From assembly GCA_013335175.1 (NCBI GenBank), contig JAAXWC010000005.1, positions 19,891 through 83,890 on the forward strand: 64,000 nucleotides of DNA, written 5' to 3'. The DNA comes from Candidatus Roizmanbacteria bacterium (GTDB taxonomy: Bacteria > Patescibacteriota > Microgenomatia > UBA1406 > GWC2-37-13). Positions 9,034-17,224 of the stretch are shown piece after piece; position 1 is the stretch's first letter, and each line of letters starts with the position of its first letter. The notes under the pieces were generated by a model. The model was given only the letters and a program-made list of their open reading frames with translations, was not told where the DNA came from and did not search any database. Made by a program: the position numbers and the translations under genes.

Positions 9034-9468
9034 ATGAAAAAAGAACTCATCTATGGAACCATGGGAATCGTGCTTGTTTTAGCACTCGTTCTCTTTTTTT
9101 CGCTGCAATACGGCAACCAAACATCTCAGAACCAACAAGCGCAGGCAGTGCCAAATGCCGCCATAAGTACAATACCAACTGGTACGCAAACAGCAACTAC
9201 ATCGGGTACTGCCAGCACAACCAGCATTACTACTTCCGTCGTAGCAGAACATAATACGCAAACTGATTGTTGGTTCATTGTGAACGGCAAGGTATACAAC
9301 ATGACACCTTTTATAGCAAGCCACCCGGGAGGAGAACAGGCCATTATTTCCTTCTGTGGGAAAGATGCCACTCAAGCATACAATACCAAAAAAGGGGTCG
9401 GCCATTCAGCACGTGCAACCCAAATGTTGGGTAATTTCCTTGTGGGAGAGCTAACGAAAACACAGTAA
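9034..9468 (+). CDS. Membrane-anchored cytochrome b5-domain protein
   Basis: Residues 5-25 form a single N-terminal membrane anchor, followed by a Thr/Ser/Ala-rich linker (about 30-70) and then a compact cytochrome b5 haem-binding domain outside the membrane. The two axial haem histidines are H97 in HPGG and H124 in GVGHSARA. Cys79 and Cys108 could form a disulfide. A small two-helix membrane protein follows 5 bases later, so the two are probably an electron-transfer pair; the partner of the chain is not evident. Confidence 0.85.
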   Translation: MKKELIYGTMGIVLVLALVLFFSLQYGNQTSQNQQAQAVPNAAISTIPTGTQTATTSGTASTTSITTSVVAEHNTQTDCWFIVNGKVYNMTPFIASHPGGEQAIISFCGKDATQAYNTKKGVGHSARATQMLGNFLVGELTKTQ

Positions 9469-9473
9469 CACAC

Positions 9474-9734
9474 ATGACAGACACTAAACTCTATTTGTTA
9501 TCCAAAAAAATTCATCGAATCTGTGTGCTAATTATTACTGCACTTACGTTTTTTATGGCAGGAACTGGTTCGTATCTCAAATTCACATTTGTCTCTACAC
9601 TATTTTCGTTTATAGATTTTGGGCTTGTCAGAACAATACATTCCAATTTAAGTCCTCTTTTTAGCTTTGTCCTTGCCGTTATGGTAATAACCGGCATTTA
9701 CATGTACGTCTTCCCGTATGTGAGAAGAAAATAA
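9474..9734 (+). CDS. Small two-helix membrane protein, possible cytochrome b-like partner
   Basis: The 86 residues form two strong membrane helices (about 17-38 and 60-80) with histidines near the predicted membrane faces (KKIHRICVL and RTIHSNLSP). That His spacing resembles half of a four-helix b-type cytochrome such as the PepSY/b561 group, which would fit the adjacent cytochrome b5 gene, but this is inference from pattern only. It starts 5 bases after the upstream stop and is almost certainly co-transcribed. Confidence 0.6.
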   Translation: MTDTKLYLLSKKIHRICVLIITALTFFMAGTGSYLKFTFVSTLFSFIDFGLVRTIHSNLSPLFSFVLAVMVITGIYMYVFPYVRRK

Positions 9735-9749
9735 TCTGCGTTTGCAATT

Positions 9750-10748
9750 TTACAGTGTAACTACATTGGACGGATTGGACGATAAGAAATTTTTGATATT
9801 CCCAAAAGTGGTCGTTTCTATTCTTAACAGTGCCTCTTTACTATTAAAAGCATTATGCGGCGTAATAAGTACCTTTGGATGGTTAATGAGAAAGTGATTG
9901 CAAACCAATGTTTTAAAATCTATATTTTCCTGGTAAGTTTTTGTAAGGATACTTACCTCTTCTCCCAGTTCTTTTTCTTCTTCTAGAACGTCCAACCCTA
10001 CTCCATCCAGAATATCTTCCTGTAATCCAATCAAAATCGCTTCGGTATCTACCAAACCGCCTCGCGCAGTATTGATAAGATAACTTCCTTTTTTAAATTT
10101 ACGAATATTTTCTTGATTGATAATATGCTTCGTCTCGGCTAAATAGGGTAAATGTAAAGAGACCACGTCTGAGTTTTGAATTAATGTATCCAGATCAACA
10201 TACTGGAAATTAAGGTCTATAGCGGTTTGAGGGTCTTGAGAGCGATTAAACGCCAGAACCTTCATCCCAAATCCATGGGCGATTCGTGCAGCGTGCTGCC
10301 CTATTTTTCCCATTCCTACAATTCCCATCGTTCTGCCTTCGAGATCAATACCACACAGCTCGGTGTGTTGAAAACTCAATCCTTTACATTGATTTACCGA
10401 CTGATAGATTTTTCTGGTTAAATTGAGAAGGAGTGCAAAAGCATGTTCAGCCACGGTATTACTTCCGTATTCCGGCACATTGGAAATAACAATACTATGG
10501 GCTTTGCAATAATCTAAATCGATATGATCAAATCCGGTAGAACGAGTAGCGATTAGTTTTAAATTTGGCAACTTTTCTAACGCTTCTCTATTCAAAGTAG
10601 AGTAAATAAAACAGGAAATAACTTCTGCATCCTGAAATTCTTGAGCATTCTCTGGACGAATTGCTTCTCCAACCTGTTTTGCATCGGAATAATCAGTGGT
10701 AATAAGTTCCTTTTCCCAGTCTTGTACATCAAAAAAATAAATATTCAT
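9750..10748 (-). CDS. ldhA: D-lactate dehydrogenase-type D-2-hydroxyacid dehydrogenase
   Basis: This NAD-dependent cytoplasmic dehydrogenase has 332 residues. The Rossmann motif is GIVGMGKIGQ, and the three catalytic residues are all present: Arg in INTARGG, Glu in LDVLEEE and His in LITPHNAF. The overall length and the EYGSNTVAEHA segment match the D-lactate dehydrogenase branch, so reduction of pyruvate to D-lactate is likely and would suit a fermentative lifestyle. The gene converges on the cytochrome pair, with 15 bases between the stops. The exact 2-oxoacid substrate is inferred. Confidence 0.85.
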   Translation of the reverse strand: MNIYFFDVQDWEKELITTDYSDAKQVGEAIRPENAQEFQDAEVISCFIYSTLNREALEKLPNLKLIATRSTGFDHIDLDYCKAHSIVISNVPEYGSNTVAEHAFALLLNLTRKIYQSVNQCKGLSFQHTELCGIDLEGRTMGIVGMGKIGQHAARIAHGFGMKVLAFNRSQDPQTAIDLNFQYVDLDTLIQNSDVVSLHLPYLAETKHIINQENIRKFKKGSYLINTARGGLVDTEAILIGLQEDILDGVGLDVLEEEKELGEEVSILTKTYQENIDFKTLVCNHFLINHPKVLITPHNAFNSKEALLRIETTTFGNIKNFLSSNPSNVVTL

Positions 10749-10794
10749 ATGATGTATTTTTACTAAGAATTAGAGAAAAATGCAATGAGAAGAA

Positions 10795-11925
10795 TTAACG
10801 TTTGCGTACAGCGTACCAAATGCCACCCAGTCCCCAGAAAAAGCCAAAGATGGATAAGAGCCATCCAATAATAGGAATTGAATATATTAGTATCGTTACA
10901 ATAACTCCAATTATTACCTGCCATCTCGAGTCAAATTTCTTTTCCGTCCACAACCGATCAAGTAATTTTTGCCCTACGGTAAGCGAAGTAAATACCTGAC
11001 TTAATAAAAGAGCAATGATATAGAACAAGAAAAGAATGATTGCTGGAATAATTCCAATTACGGTGAGCAGCAATAGAAAAACAACAAAGGGAGTTCCCCC
11101 AAGTAAGACTACTCCCCACCCTAATGAACGAAATGGTTGTCTCTCCATAGCATACGTACCATTTTCTACTTGTCGAGGGAAAAAATGCGTCAACAACAAT
11201 CCTATAAACATATAAGCTAAGATAATAATGAATGCCGACATGAGCGAATTTAAAAATGCATTGTTCTCTCTTTGACTGGCATGTATTGATTTTTCTGGTA
11301 TCTGATGAACTGTTTCCCCGCTAATCGCACTTGCCGAGGAAATAACTGCGGAATTTTCACTGGTGTAGATCAGATTTTTACCAATAGCAGCACCATCTAA
11401 AACGCTTAATTGAGATGCTCGAAGCGTAGCATTTCCCCCCACAGATGAATGGAGAACAATCGTGCTTGCTACACCGGAAAGATCTGTCCCCACCGATCCA
11501 CTCAAATCTGCCTTATTGCCTGCAAAAAACAACTCCCGTCCCAAATGAAATGATGGTTTTGTAAACAAATACTGTGCAAGAACCGTCCCATTTTTTTCCG
11601 TTGCACCTGCCAATTCTACGTGATTCCCCGCCAGTCGTAGGTTCCCATTGGTCAACCCTGCAATCGTTACATTTTTGCCTGCACACAAAATATCTCCATC
11701 AATCGTACCCGTCACAACCAAGGATGAAACAGCACAGATAAGATCGCCGGTAATCTTGCCGTCGACAGTAACAGAATTACCAAATGCCACGACGTTCCCT
11801 TCAATCGTTTCATTCCGGGGAATGACGGTGTCTTCTGCCGCTTTTAAGGTGAATGCATACACCGATGGTATTACAAACGGTACGACAACGAGAAAAATGA
11901 GCACAAATAATACTATTTTTTTCAT
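10795..11925 (-). CDS. Membrane protein with bactofilin-like repeats
   Basis: A signal-like N-terminal helix is followed by about 180 residues of short repeats rich in Gly, Val, Asn and Asp (GNVVAFGNSVTVDGKITGDL and similar), the pattern of a right-handed beta-helix as in bactofilins and polymer-forming cytoskeletal proteins. The C-terminal 150 residues hold four or five membrane helices with a positively charged end. The repeat domain is probably outside the membrane. ATG at 11925 (MKKIVL) makes a better signal sequence than 11934. The function is unknown. Confidence 0.65.
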   Translation of the reverse strand: MKKIVLFVLIFLVVVPFVIPSVYAFTLKAAEDTVIPRNETIEGNVVAFGNSVTVDGKITGDLICAVSSLVVTGTIDGDILCAGKNVTIAGLTNGNLRLAGNHVELAGATEKNGTVLAQYLFTKPSFHLGRELFFAGNKADLSGSVGTDLSGVASTIVLHSSVGGNATLRASQLSVLDGAAIGKNLIYTSENSAVISSASAISGETVHQIPEKSIHASQRENNAFLNSLMSAFIIILAYMFIGLLLTHFFPRQVENGTYAMERQPFRSLGWGVVLLGGTPFVVFLLLLTVIGIIPAIILFLFYIIALLLSQVFTSLTVGQKLLDRLWTEKKFDSRWQVIIGVIVTILIYSIPIIGWLLSIFGFFWGLGGIWYAVRKR

Positions 11926-11998
11926 AATCTTCATGAACTAATATGAGGCCCGACTACGAGTATAATAAAAGATTTCTCCGTAAGAATACAATAAGAAG

Positions 11999-12868
11999 TT
12001 ACAAGACGATACTGGTTTCTTCCTGAACTGCAACGTGCTGATTCGCAATATAGATATCCTGACGGAAGTCGTTTACCCCAACAAACTCTGCTTCGCCGCG
12101 GAGTATCGATTCCATCGGACGACACGCATAGCAACCATCTTTATGGGGACACTTAAAAACATTGAGTTGACGTGCAGTTTTTATTTTTTTTGCTATATCT
12201 AAAATAATAGCTCGCGATTCCTCCAGAGATGGCAGAACTTTTTCGTCCAGTTCATCGCGCAAATCCACATACCAATAACTCGCCTTATCGACTTTTCTAT
12301 TTTGACAATGATGAACTAACAAATGGTAAATAGCAAGCTGCAAAGATCCAGCATCTTCTTCTTGCTTACTCGTTTTAAAATCAATAATGTGAACACTATC
12401 TGTTTCTGGGAAGTATTCCAACCAATCAATTTTTCCGCACAGAATAATATTTGATTCCTCAGATAGCCAAAAATGGGGTAAATCTTCTTTTATTTTTACC
12501 GCTAATCGCAGCAACGGCCCTGGATTCTTCATTACCCGTCGAAGCATCCCTTTTCCCCGCTCTTTATACGTGTATTCTACTTCTGGATTAGCAAATCCTC
12601 CTTTTTTGCCACTTACTTTCTGCCATACGCGTTCAAATTTTTCGATAAGAGATTCAGAAAAACGCTGTTGGACCGGAAGAACCGACAATGATTCTATGAC
12701 CTCGTGTACTGCTTGTCCAAGGGCCAATGGAGGTGCCATGAGTTGAATTTTATGACCTGTTTTTGGGTCTTTATATACGTTTTTTAAGTAGTAGGCACGG
12801 GGACACTTTAAAAAATCGCTTATTGAAGTATGCGAAACCCAAATAGCAGTAAATTTATCTCCCCCCAT
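11999..12868 (-). CDS. RecB/Cas4-type PD-(D/E)XK nuclease with probable Fe-S cluster
   Basis: This is a 289-residue stand-alone nuclease of the PD-(D/E)XK superfamily. H55 (GQAVHEV), D148 (GKIDWL) and D163-F-K165 (IIDFKTSK) match the RecB-family catalytic set, and QLAIYHLL corresponds to the QxxxY motif. Four cysteines, C22 at the N-terminus and C240, C246, C249 at the C-terminus, match the split 4Fe-4S cluster of AddB and Cas4. It probably processes DNA ends. No CRISPR repeats are nearby, so a Cas4 role in adaptation is not supported here. TATAAT at 12876-12881 sits 7 bases before the ATG. Confidence 0.82.
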   Translation of the reverse strand: MGGDKFTAIWVSHTSISDFLKCPRAYYLKNVYKDPKTGHKIQLMAPPLALGQAVHEVIESLSVLPVQQRFSESLIEKFERVWQKVSGKKGGFANPEVEYTYKERGKGMLRRVMKNPGPLLRLAVKIKEDLPHFWLSEESNIILCGKIDWLEYFPETDSVHIIDFKTSKQEEDAGSLQLAIYHLLVHHCQNRKVDKASYWYVDLRDELDEKVLPSLEESRAIILDIAKKIKTARQLNVFKCPHKDGCYACRPMESILRGEAEFVGVNDFRQDIYIANQHVAVQEETSIVL

Positions 12869-12875
12869 GTGGATT

Positions 12876-12881
12876 ATTATA
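12876..12881 (-). promoter_or_regulatory. -10 element for the RecB-like nuclease
   Basis: TATAAT on the minus strand ends 7 bases before the ATG at 12868. This matches the leaderless promoter spacing seen at many other genes here. Confidence 0.5.
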
Positions 12882-12971
12882 TACCTTATTACCTATTTAT
12901 TACGACGAACTCACCCTTTCTATTCGAAACTATCCCTACAATCGCAGAATTAAGAAAGGAGGTGAAAATTT

Positions 12972-13151
12972 ATGTGTTACAACTGTGGATGCGGTATTCC
13001 TACTGACGATCATGGGAAAGGACATGCGGGTGTTGATCCCGGTGGGAAAGCCATTACTGATAAAACATTTGAAGCAGCCGGAATAGCATTTGGGATGCAA
13101 ACCTATACATCCAAGATAAATACGCGCGATTTGTTAAATCGAACCGTGTAG
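12972..13151 (+). CDS. Small CxxCxC protein
   Basis: The 59-residue protein begins MCYNCGCGIPTDDHGKG and contains three closely spaced cysteines (C2, C5, C7), a His/Gly/Asp-rich stretch to residue 30, and a helical C-terminus. The start is fixed by a near-perfect Shine-Dalgarno AAGGAGGTGA at 12957-12966. The cysteine and histidine content suggests metal binding. I recall proteins with this N-terminus in other candidate-phyla genomes, but no function. It lies between a divergent nuclease gene and the converging SerC-like gene. Confidence 0.72.
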   Translation: MCYNCGCGIPTDDHGKGHAGVDPGGKAITDKTFEAAGIAFGMQTYTSKINTRDLLNRTV

Positions 13152-13158
13152 TTTTGTG

Positions 13159-14241
13159 TCATCCATTATATTCTGAAATACTGTCGAGAAGATGCTGTAT
13201 ATCTTTTTCTGACAACGCGGGAAAGTTGGCGATACGAATATGATACTCTTTAAATTCTTTGTATCCGCTTCCCATAACGATTCCCTTTGTTTTTAAAAAG
13301 TCGATGAGCGGCTTTGAACCTCCGTTAACCTCCACGACTACTACCGTCGGAGATCGAAATCGAGCAGTTTTTACAAAACAAGAATGTATGGTACCTGCAT
13401 CAAAATAATCGTACAGTACCTGAGCTTTGTGTATCGTTTTTCGTTGGATAGCGTCAATACCTTCTTCAAGAAAATCCTTCACTACACGGTTTAGCAGGAA
13501 GAGAGACAGTACATTTGGCGTCTCGGGGGTTTCATTCTTTTGAGCCGCTTGCTGTAGTTTTATCAAACTGTGATAGCTTCCAATTACAGATCCTCTGTTC
13601 TGAAGGGCCTGGGCTTTTTCCACTCCTCGAGGGCTCACAATCATCACCCCTAATCCGGCAGGAAGACCAAACGCCTTTTGTACCGAAAAAAAAGCATAAT
13701 CAATATGCTGAAAATCAACCGGCACACACGGAGATGAAGAAACCAAATCCAATGCAATCAGTTTTTCGGGATGAGACTGCTTTATTGCATAGATATCTTC
13801 CAACGGAAAAAGCACTCCAGTACTGGTTTCATTATGGGTGAAGGCAAGTAGTTCTGCTTCTGGGGGGATAGAAATCGAAGCACAATCAAATCCCTGCCCC
13901 GGCGTGACTTCACGTATCTGAGCCTTTTTTTGATAATCGATAGCTGTTTGATAAAATAATTTCGAAAATGCTCCATTCACAAAGTGAAGGGTAGATTGCT
14001 CGACACCATTTTGAATAATTCGCTCCATTGCTTCTGTTGCAGATGAAACAAAGAAAATCTGATACTCGTCTGGAATTGACAAAAGCAAACGAAGTGAACA
14101 AACCGTTTGTTCAAATAAATCATGAAATGCAGTACTTCTGTGCGATATTGAACCAATCTGAAGCTCTAATGCATCTTTCAAAAAAACAGGCAACTTTGGA
14201 TGAAGCTGACTTGGCCCAGGAGTAAAATATGTTTTTTGCAT
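13159..14241 (-). CDS. serC: Phosphoserine aminotransferase-like class V aminotransferase
   Basis: This PLP enzyme has 360 residues. Lys189 in FFSVQKAFGLPAGLG is the expected cofactor lysine; YFTPGPSQLHP at the N-terminus, SATEAMERI, HNETSTG and the C-terminal RIANFP segment match SerC-like aminotransferases. The proposed reaction is glutamate plus 3-phosphohydroxypyruvate giving phosphoserine. The upstream gene, 19 bases away on the same strand, encodes the phosphatase and dehydrogenase of the same pathway, which strongly supports SerC over related alanine-glyoxylate enzymes. It ends just before the stop of the small cysteine protein. Confidence 0.85.
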   Translation of the reverse strand: MQKTYFTPGPSQLHPKLPVFLKDALELQIGSISHRSTAFHDLFEQTVCSLRLLLSIPDEYQIFFVSSATEAMERIIQNGVEQSTLHFVNGAFSKLFYQTAIDYQKKAQIREVTPGQGFDCASISIPPEAELLAFTHNETSTGVLFPLEDIYAIKQSHPEKLIALDLVSSSPCVPVDFQHIDYAFFSVQKAFGLPAGLGVMIVSPRGVEKAQALQNRGSVIGSYHSLIKLQQAAQKNETPETPNVLSLFLLNRVVKDFLEEGIDAIQRKTIHKAQVLYDYFDAGTIHSCFVKTARFRSPTVVVVEVNGGSKPLIDFLKTKGIVMGSGYKEFKEYHIRIANFPALSEKDIQHLLDSISEYNG

Positions 14242-14260
14242 AGCTGATCAAACGAGAATA

Positions 14261-16147
14261 TTAATATAATGCCCGGACCTTCAATGTCCCTGGAATTTGT
14301 TTCAATGCTGTCAAAACTTCCTGATCGTTAGCAGTATTTACATCGGTTATCACATACCCTATCTCTTCATCGGTTTTTAGATACTGTCCTTCTATATTTA
14401 TATTTCTCTTTGCAAGAATCAGATTAATCTGTGCCAAAACTCCGGGGATATTTCGATGGATATGTAAAATCCGATGAAGGTTTACCAATTCTGGTAACTG
14501 AATACAGGGGAAATTAACGCTCAGAGTTGTATCTCCATTATTCATAAATGTGATGAGTTTTTGAGTAACATATTCTCCAATATTTTCCTGTGCCTCAACG
14601 GTACTCCCACCAATATGGGGTGTCAATATGACATTTGGCAATTTTTGAAGCTCTGAAACGAATGGTTGCGTGTTACTCTCTGGTTCATGAGGGAATACAT
14701 CTACCGCACATCCCGCAATTTTTCCCTTCTTAATTGAGGCAACCAATGCATTGACATCTACAATATATCCTCTGCTATTGTTAATAAAAATAACATTATC
14801 TTTCATTTGGGTAAATTCATTTTCACCAATTAAATTACGATTTTGTTCTCTTCCATCAACATGAATGGAGATTACGTCAGAAACAGAAAGCAATTCTGAT
14901 AAACTTTCCACACACTTCGTATTTCCCAAAATAAGACGATCAATAATATCGTAACAATATACTTCCATCCCCATCATTTCTGCGAGAATAGAAAGCTGCG
15001 ATCCAATATTCCCATATCCTACAATCCCAAGTTTTTTACCTCGAATTTCATAGCACCCTGCTGCCGATTTATCCCATTTTCCATTATGCAACCCCATACT
15101 CTTATCAAAAGCCTTTCGATAGAGCATAATAATTTCCCCCAGCGTGAGTTCTACTACGCTTCGCGTATTGCTATACGGAGCATTAAAAACGGCAATTCCT
15201 TTTTTTTCGCAGGCAGACAAATTAATTTGGTTTGTCCCGATACAAAAAGCTCCAATACAATGTAAGTGCTTTGCTTTTTTTACTACTTTTTCGGTTATTT
15301 CTGTTTTTGAACGAATACACAAAATGTGAATCTCAGAAATTTTTTCCAGCAATTCTTCCTCTGTAAGCGCCTTCGCAACTGATTCCACCTCATACCCTTC
15401 CGACTCAAACATCTCCATCGCTTTTTTACTAATATTTTCGGTCAAAAGTACTTTTATCCGATGCTTGGGATACGAAAAGGCAGAAGGCAGTTTGAGTAAG
15501 TAGAGAAACTCATCAAAACTTGGCAGTATTGCATCGGCTTTAGGGATCAATACCTCTCGTGCCATATTCTCGGTAAATAAATAAAAAGAGTGTGCCTGAC
15601 CTGCTGCTTTTATTTCATAATCAGAGTATCCATCGCCAATTACATGAATTTTCCCCGGTAACTGTAATGCTTTTATCTGTTTTATTTTCCCTTTTTCTTG
15701 TGCTAAGACATTGGTTTCATCACATCCAGTTATCTCTCCTTTATTATTCACAACCAACGTATTGGCACATACATGATCTTCAGATATCCCAAACTCAGCA
15801 ACAAGTGGGACAATATACTCTCGAAATCCACCTGAGATGATATAAATCTGCGAAGCATAGTGCTGAAAAAATGCCTTATTGCGCAAAACAGAAGGCGTAA
15901 TTTTTGATCTTAGTTCCAAATGAAGCCGTTGGAGATGCTCTTTTTTGAGTTTGAACAGAGCCAGTCGGGAATGTAATGAGGTAGAAAACGGGATCTCTCC
16001 ATTCATCCCTTTCTGAGTAATTTCCTTTATTTGCTGCACCAATTGATCCTTTTTTGGATTCATTTCAAGTGCAATCTCCGCCAAACGATCGAGCGTTTCT
16101 ATCTGAACGAAGGTACTGTCAAAATCTATAACAAAATGATCTTTCAT
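14261..16147 (-). CDS. serA: SerB phosphatase-SerA dehydrogenase-ACT fusion
   Basis: The 628 residues contain three modules. Residues 1-225 are a HAD phosphatase of the SerB type (D8-F-D10-S-T nucleophile, S105-G-G, G171-DGYSD). Residues 230-545 are a 3-phosphoglycerate dehydrogenase (NAD motif GYGNIG 377-382, Arg459 in NSRG, Glu488 in HEPE, His511 in TPHIGG). Residues 556-628 are an ACT domain (NIPGVLAQINLILAKRNINI), probably the serine feedback site. One polypeptide therefore carries the first and last steps of serine synthesis, and the next gene supplies the middle step. All catalytic residues are present. Confidence 0.93.
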   Translation of the reverse strand: MKDHFVIDFDSTFVQIETLDRLAEIALEMNPKKDQLVQQIKEITQKGMNGEIPFSTSLHSRLALFKLKKEHLQRLHLELRSKITPSVLRNKAFFQHYASQIYIISGGFREYIVPLVAEFGISEDHVCANTLVVNNKGEITGCDETNVLAQEKGKIKQIKALQLPGKIHVIGDGYSDYEIKAAGQAHSFYLFTENMAREVLIPKADAILPSFDEFLYLLKLPSAFSYPKHRIKVLLTENISKKAMEMFESEGYEVESVAKALTEEELLEKISEIHILCIRSKTEITEKVVKKAKHLHCIGAFCIGTNQINLSACEKKGIAVFNAPYSNTRSVVELTLGEIIMLYRKAFDKSMGLHNGKWDKSAAGCYEIRGKKLGIVGYGNIGSQLSILAEMMGMEVYCYDIIDRLILGNTKCVESLSELLSVSDVISIHVDGREQNRNLIGENEFTQMKDNVIFINNSRGYIVDVNALVASIKKGKIAGCAVDVFPHEPESNTQPFVSELQKLPNVILTPHIGGSTVEAQENIGEYVTQKLITFMNNGDTTLSVNFPCIQLPELVNLHRILHIHRNIPGVLAQINLILAKRNINIEGQYLKTDEEIGYVITDVNTANDQEVLTALKQIPGTLKVRALY

Positions 16148-16435
16148 ATTTTATTATGTAGATAATAATAGCACCATTTCTCCTCATTTAAAGAGATACT
16201 TGTTCTGAGGGCTGCATAGGGTAACTTCGTACAATTTGCGCCTATTTATTAGGTGGTCCAAATTCTCACAACAAACAAGGGGTATATACATAGATTGATT
16301 TTACAGCCCAAATTGAGAAACTTTCATGAGCTTACTTTTATATTACGTATTTATTACTTCATGTATATTTCTAATAGATATCTTTAAAACAGATTTCATT
16401 AATAAGTTAAAAAGGAGAGGGGGTGTACACGGATT
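16148..16435. other. 288-base gap before the sortase locus
   Basis: This stretch is AT-rich and holds no long reading frame. At its right end is a strong ribosome-binding sequence (AGGAGAGGGGGTG, 16413-16425) serving the 60-residue protein at 16436. A low-confidence 37-codon ORF is listed separately. Confidence 0.6.
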
Positions 16436-16439
16436 ATGA
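16326..16439 (+). CDS. Possible 37-residue membrane peptide
   Basis: ATG at 16326 opens a 37-codon frame (MSLLLYYVFITSCIFLIDIF then a basic tail) whose TGA overlaps the ATG of the next gene as ATGA, a typical coupling arrangement. It would form one membrane helix followed by KLKRRGG. However, its 3' end contains the purine-rich ribosome-binding site of the next gene, and it has no ribosome-binding site of its own, so the frame may be chance. Confidence 0.25.
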   Translation: MSLLLYYVFITSCIFLIDIFKTDFINKLKRRGGVHGL

Positions 16440-16618
16440 TACAAAAACAACTTATTGCCTATGCGATTGCATTTGTTATCTCTTTTACTATTGCAGCTGG
16501 TACAATAACATACGCGCAGACAGCAACTCTGACGCCAACAGTAACCTCTACACCAACACCGACAGGGGGTTCTAATCCATCTTCAGCTCCACAAACTGGA
16601 TTAGGAGGTTTGAAATAA
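16436..16618 (+). CDS. Small exported Thr/Pro-rich protein with APQTG motif
   Basis: The 60 residues comprise an N-terminal hydrophobic signal or anchor (about 7-27, ending ITYAQT), a Thr/Pro/Ser-rich stretch, and a C-terminal SAPQTGLGGLK. APQTG at 51-55 resembles an LPxTG-type sortase signal, and the next gene is a sortase. Unlike ordinary sortase substrates there is no hydrophobic helix and basic tail after the motif; only five residues follow it. It may be an acceptor or anchor rather than a normal substrate. The ribosome-binding site is strong. Confidence 0.6.
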   Translation: MIQKQLIAYAIAFVISFTIAAGTITYAQTATLTPTVTSTPTPTGGSNPSSAPQTGLGGLK

Positions 16619-16642
16619 TAGAACGAACTTATCGTATTGCCT

Positions 16643-17224
16643 ATGAAATTAAATATTATTTTGTTTATATTGGGAGGGATTGTTTTAGGTGTTTTTTCAG
16701 TAAACAGTCTGGCAGGATTTCCTCAAACACCAGCTTCGGAACCGGCGTCTGTCGTAAATGCTACGGCAACGCCTGAGATAAAAAGGCTACCGCCGACACG
16801 ACTTATCATTACAAGCCTTGGGATTGATACTCAGGTTGAACATGTGGGAAAAGATGCCAGAGGAGCAATGGATGTGCCAAAAAACGAATGGAATGTCGGG
16901 TGGTATAAACTCGGCGCTATGCCGGGAGAAATGGGAAGCGCGGTGTTAGATGGCCATTTAGATACTGCTACCGGTCCGGCAATATTTGCTCATCTGGCTC
17001 GTCTCCAAATTGGAGATGAAATTCGTGTTATAGATGGAGAAGGAGGAGAAAAAATATTTCACGTATTTCAGAAACAGACATTTTCTGATGCCACATTTCC
17101 CATAGAAGAAGTATTTGGGAAAAAAGACGGCAGATATTTAAACCTTATTACCTGTAGCGGAGTGTTTAATCATGTCACAAAAAACTACGTTGATCGCCTC
17201 GTGATTTTCTCACGGCTCGATTAG
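16643..17224 (+). CDS. Class E/F-like sortase
   Basis: An N-terminal membrane anchor is followed by a Pro/Ala-rich linker and a sortase domain. The catalytic triad is visible as His in VLDGHLD (about residue 105), Cys in LITCSG (about 171) and Arg in YVDRLV (about 185). Sortases cleave at an LPxTG-like motif and transfer the protein to an amine on the cell surface. Lack of a C-terminal anchor and the DGHLDT context fit the class E/F group. The start at 16643 is chosen over 16637 because MKLNII gives a compact anchor. It follows the APQTG protein by 24 bases, and its stop overlaps the queH stop on the other strand. Confidence 0.85.
   Translation: MKLNIILFILGGIVLGVFSVNSLAGFPQTPASEPASVVNATATPEIKRLPPTRLIITSLGIDTQVEHVGKDARGAMDVPKNEWNVGWYKLGAMPGEMGSAVLDGHLDTATGPAIFAHLARLQIGDEIRVIDGEGGEKIFHVFQKQTFSDATFPIEEVFGKKDGRYLNLITCSGVFNHVTKNYVDRLVIFSRLD

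Noticed and set aside
11999..12868. Cas4 of a CRISPR system
   Set aside because: The nuclease has a Cas4/AddB-like cysteine layout, but there is no cas1, cas2 or repeat array anywhere in the window.
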